Shown: one piece after another, positions 62,492 through 64,000 of the stretch | Position numbering within the stretch: position 1 is the stretch's first letter | How the letters are laid out: every line of letters begins with the position of its first letter | Assembly: GCA_963800975.1 (NCBI GenBank) | Contig: CAWDDB010000014.1 | Span: forward strand, 186,001-250,000 | Length of the DNA: 64,000 bases | Reading direction: 5' to 3' | From: JALYGY01 sp963800975 | Lineage (GTDB): Bacteria > Actinomycetota > Rubrobacteria > Rubrobacterales > Rubrobacteraceae | Notes under the pieces: model-generated | Database searches by the model: none | What the model saw: the letters and a program-made list of their open reading frames with translations, nothing else | What the model was told of the DNA's origin: nothing | Translations under genes and position numbers: made by a program

Positions 62492-64000
62492 TCAAGCTAT
62501 TGGCTTCTCGCTCGACGTGATCTCGCGCAGGCGTTCGATATCGGCTTTTGGCTTGCGGTCGAAGGTAAGGAGGCCGTTGACCTCCTGCTCGACGTCGGTG
62601 AGCTGCGTGTAGCAGAAGCCCTGCACCGGCTCGCTCTGCAGCAGGGCCGTGATCGTGGCCCCGTAGCGCGTGAGGAACTCTTCCGCGTCGGCGACGGTGC
62701 TGTAGCCCCACCCTCCTCCTTCGCCGGAGAAGGCGATGCCGCCGAACTCGGAGACCAGGATCGGCTCGCCGCCGTGGGCGTGGCCCGGGGCGTAGATCGG
62801 CTTGTTCGACGGTTGGGCCGAGACGCTGGACTCGCGGGTGGCGTAGCGACGCGCGAGTCCGTCCGGGTCGCCGTAATCGTGGATGGTGCACAGGTCCGTC
62901 GTGGCGTGCTCCCAGCCGTCGTTGGAGACGACGAGCCGCGAGCGGTCCAGGGACTTCGTGAGGTGGTAGAGGGCCAGCAGGTGTTCGACCTGAGCAGGGT
63001 CGGCGGCGAGCTCCGAGACGCCCCAGCTCTCGTTCATCGGTACCCAGGCAACGATGCACGGGTGGTTGTGGTCGCGCCGCACGGCCTCCTGCCACTCGCC
63101 CGTTATTCGCCTGACGTAGTCGGGCGAGTAGGAGTAGGCGTTCGCCATCTCGCCCCAGACCAGGAACCCCAGGGTGTCGGCCCAGTAGAGCCAACGGGGG
63201 TCCTCCACCTTCTGGTGCTTGCGCGCCCCGTTAAAGCCAAGGTCTTTGGCCAGCTGTATATCCCGCTTGAGATCCTCGTCCGTGGGAGCCGTCAGGAGCC
63301 CCCCGGGGAAGTAGCCCTGGTCCAGGACGAGCCGCTGGTAGTAGGGACGGTTGTTCAGAAAGACGCGGCCGTCCCTGGCTTCGATCTTGCGCATCCCGAA
63401 GTAGGAATCCACCGCGTCGAGCACGCCGCCGTCGGGGCCGAGCAGCTCGAGGCGCAGCTCGTAGAGGTCAGGGTGCTCGGGCGACCACAGGGCCGCCCTC
63501 GGCCACTCGCCCACGTGCTGCGTCTCGGGTGCTAGCCCACGAGCCAGGAGCGGCAGGCTCCTCTCGACGATCGGGGCCCGCAACCTTGCGTGATCGTCGA
63601 GCACCGGCGTCCCATCGAACGAGACCGTGAAACGCAGCGAGAGCCCGGGCTCGTACCCTTCGATCGCAACCTCAACGTCCACCCGCCCCTCGTCCACGTC
63701 GGGCGTCATGCGCAGGGAGCCAACGCGCGTGGCGCCCAAGGTCTCGAGCCACACGGTCTGCCAGATCCCGGTGGTCCTGGTGTAGAAGATCCCCTCGGAC
63801 CTCTCCTTCCAGTACTGCTTGCCCCTCGGGATGGTCGTGTCCCGCGAAGGATCTTCGGCCCGCACGACGAGCACGTTGTCGCTCCGCACCACCGCCGACG
63901 TCACGTCGGCCGAGAACGGCGTGTGGCCACCCTCGTGCGAGGCCACCTGTGTGCCGTTGACCCAGACCACGGCGCGGTAATCCACCGCCCCGAAGTGCAG
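62492..64000 (-). CDS. GH2-family glycoside hydrolase (beta-galactosidase/glucuronidase type), 5' end outside window
   Basis: The frame is open to the window edge (its last bases encode LHFGAVDYRAVVWVNG), so the N-terminus is missing. The visible 500 residues contain the end of the sugar-binding jelly-roll domain, the Ig-like domain and the TIM barrel. The acid/base Glu lies in WVPMNESWGVSE and the nucleophile Glu in ILVSEFGGIAF. FGMRKIEARDGRVFLNN and GFNGARKHQKVEDPRW are typical for the family. GH2 members cleave beta-galactosides, mannosides or glucuronides. The neighbouring gal operon suggests beta-galactosidase activity, but this is inference. Confidence 0.93.
   Translation of the reverse strand: MHFGAVDYRAVVWVNGTQVASHEGGHTPFSADVTSAVVRSDNVLVVRAEDPSRDTTIPRGKQYWKERSEGIFYTRTTGIWQTVWLETLGATRVGSLRMTPDVDEGRVDVEVAIEGYEPGLSLRFTVSFDGTPVLDDHARLRAPIVERSLPLLARGLAPETQHVGEWPRAALWSPEHPDLYELRLELLGPDGGVLDAVDSYFGMRKIEARDGRVFLNNRPYYQRLVLDQGYFPGGLLTAPTDEDLKRDIQLAKDLGFNGARKHQKVEDPRWLYWADTLGFLVWGEMANAYSYSPDYVRRITGEWQEAVRRDHNHPCIVAWVPMNESWGVSELAADPAQVEHLLALYHLTKSLDRSRLVVSNDGWEHATTDLCTIHDYGDPDGLARRYATRESSVSAQPSNKPIYAPGHAHGGEPILVSEFGGIAFSGEGGGWGYSTVADAEEFLTRYGATITALLQSEPVQGFCYTQLTDVEQEVNGLLTFDRKPKADIERLREITSSEKPIA

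Overview
The window is a high-GC stretch of a bacterial chromosome, most likely from an actinomycete of the Rubrobacter type. Supporting signs are the GC content, frequent GTG and TTG starts, twin-arginine lipoprotein signals, a PucR regulator, and two sugar ABC systems without their own ATPases. The genus is inferred from protein style and gene content, because no rRNA or named marker is present. There is no phage, plasmid, insertion sequence or CRISPR array.

Layout. Positions 1-13.4 kb hold a truncated FUSC-type membrane protein, a glutathionyl-hydroquinone reductase-like protein, rapZ, uvrC, a phosphodiesterase/membrane-protein pair, an amino acid permease and uvrA. Positions 13.5-17.6 kb hold a PucR regulator, a striking inverted array of hairpins, an ammonium transporter and a tiny PH-like protein. 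Positions 17.6-25.0 kb are a sugar or polyol operon: ROK repressor, binding protein, two permeases, two isomerase-type TIM barrels and a Gfo/Idh/MocA dehydrogenase. Positions 25.2-32.3 kb are a housekeeping block on the minus strand: polA, rpsA, coaE, a lytic transglycosylase and uvrB. With uvrC and uvrA this puts UvrA, UvrB, UvrC and DNA polymerase I within about 29 kb. Positions 33.6-38.7 kb are a complete branched-chain amino acid ABC system (livK, H, M, G, F). A tRNA-Leu(CAA) follows.

Positions 39-46 kb, next to the tRNA, are an accessory patch of small or odd genes and relics. It contains a phospholipase A2-like protein without a signal peptide, a coiled-coil protein, a CAAX-protease-like protein with a degenerate motif, dodecin, a repeat-rich acidic protein, a DUF11 protein and remnants of ZIP and SRPBCC genes. 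Positions 46-51 kb hold an acyltransferase/SGNH protein, a drug/metabolite transporter, pyrophosphatase, a pterin carbinolamine dehydratase and a membrane-anchored SRPBCC protein. Positions 51.2-64 kb form one long plant-polysaccharide locus read leftward: GH2 (cut by the window edge), sugar ABC transporter, LacI regulator, GH51 and GH127 arabinofuranosidases, then a Leloir operon (a 29-codon micro-ORF, galT, galE, galK). Together these would import arabinogalactan-type oligosaccharides, remove arabinose and galactose, and feed galactose into glycolysis.

Two general oddities stand out. First, several genes have no ATG, GTG or TTG where homology and a Shine-Dalgarno place the start: uvrA (ATA), uvrB (ATC) and the LacI gene (CTG). 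Second, four genes carry single-base frameshifts (polA, livF, a repeat-rich gene, the GH127 gene) and several relics are present. These are either real or a sign of base-level errors in the assembly; raw reads would decide. The best candidates for new biology are the hairpin array at 15.2-15.6 kb, the non-canonical starts on nucleotide-excision-repair genes, the micro-ORF coupled to galT and the intracellular-looking phospholipase A2 protein.
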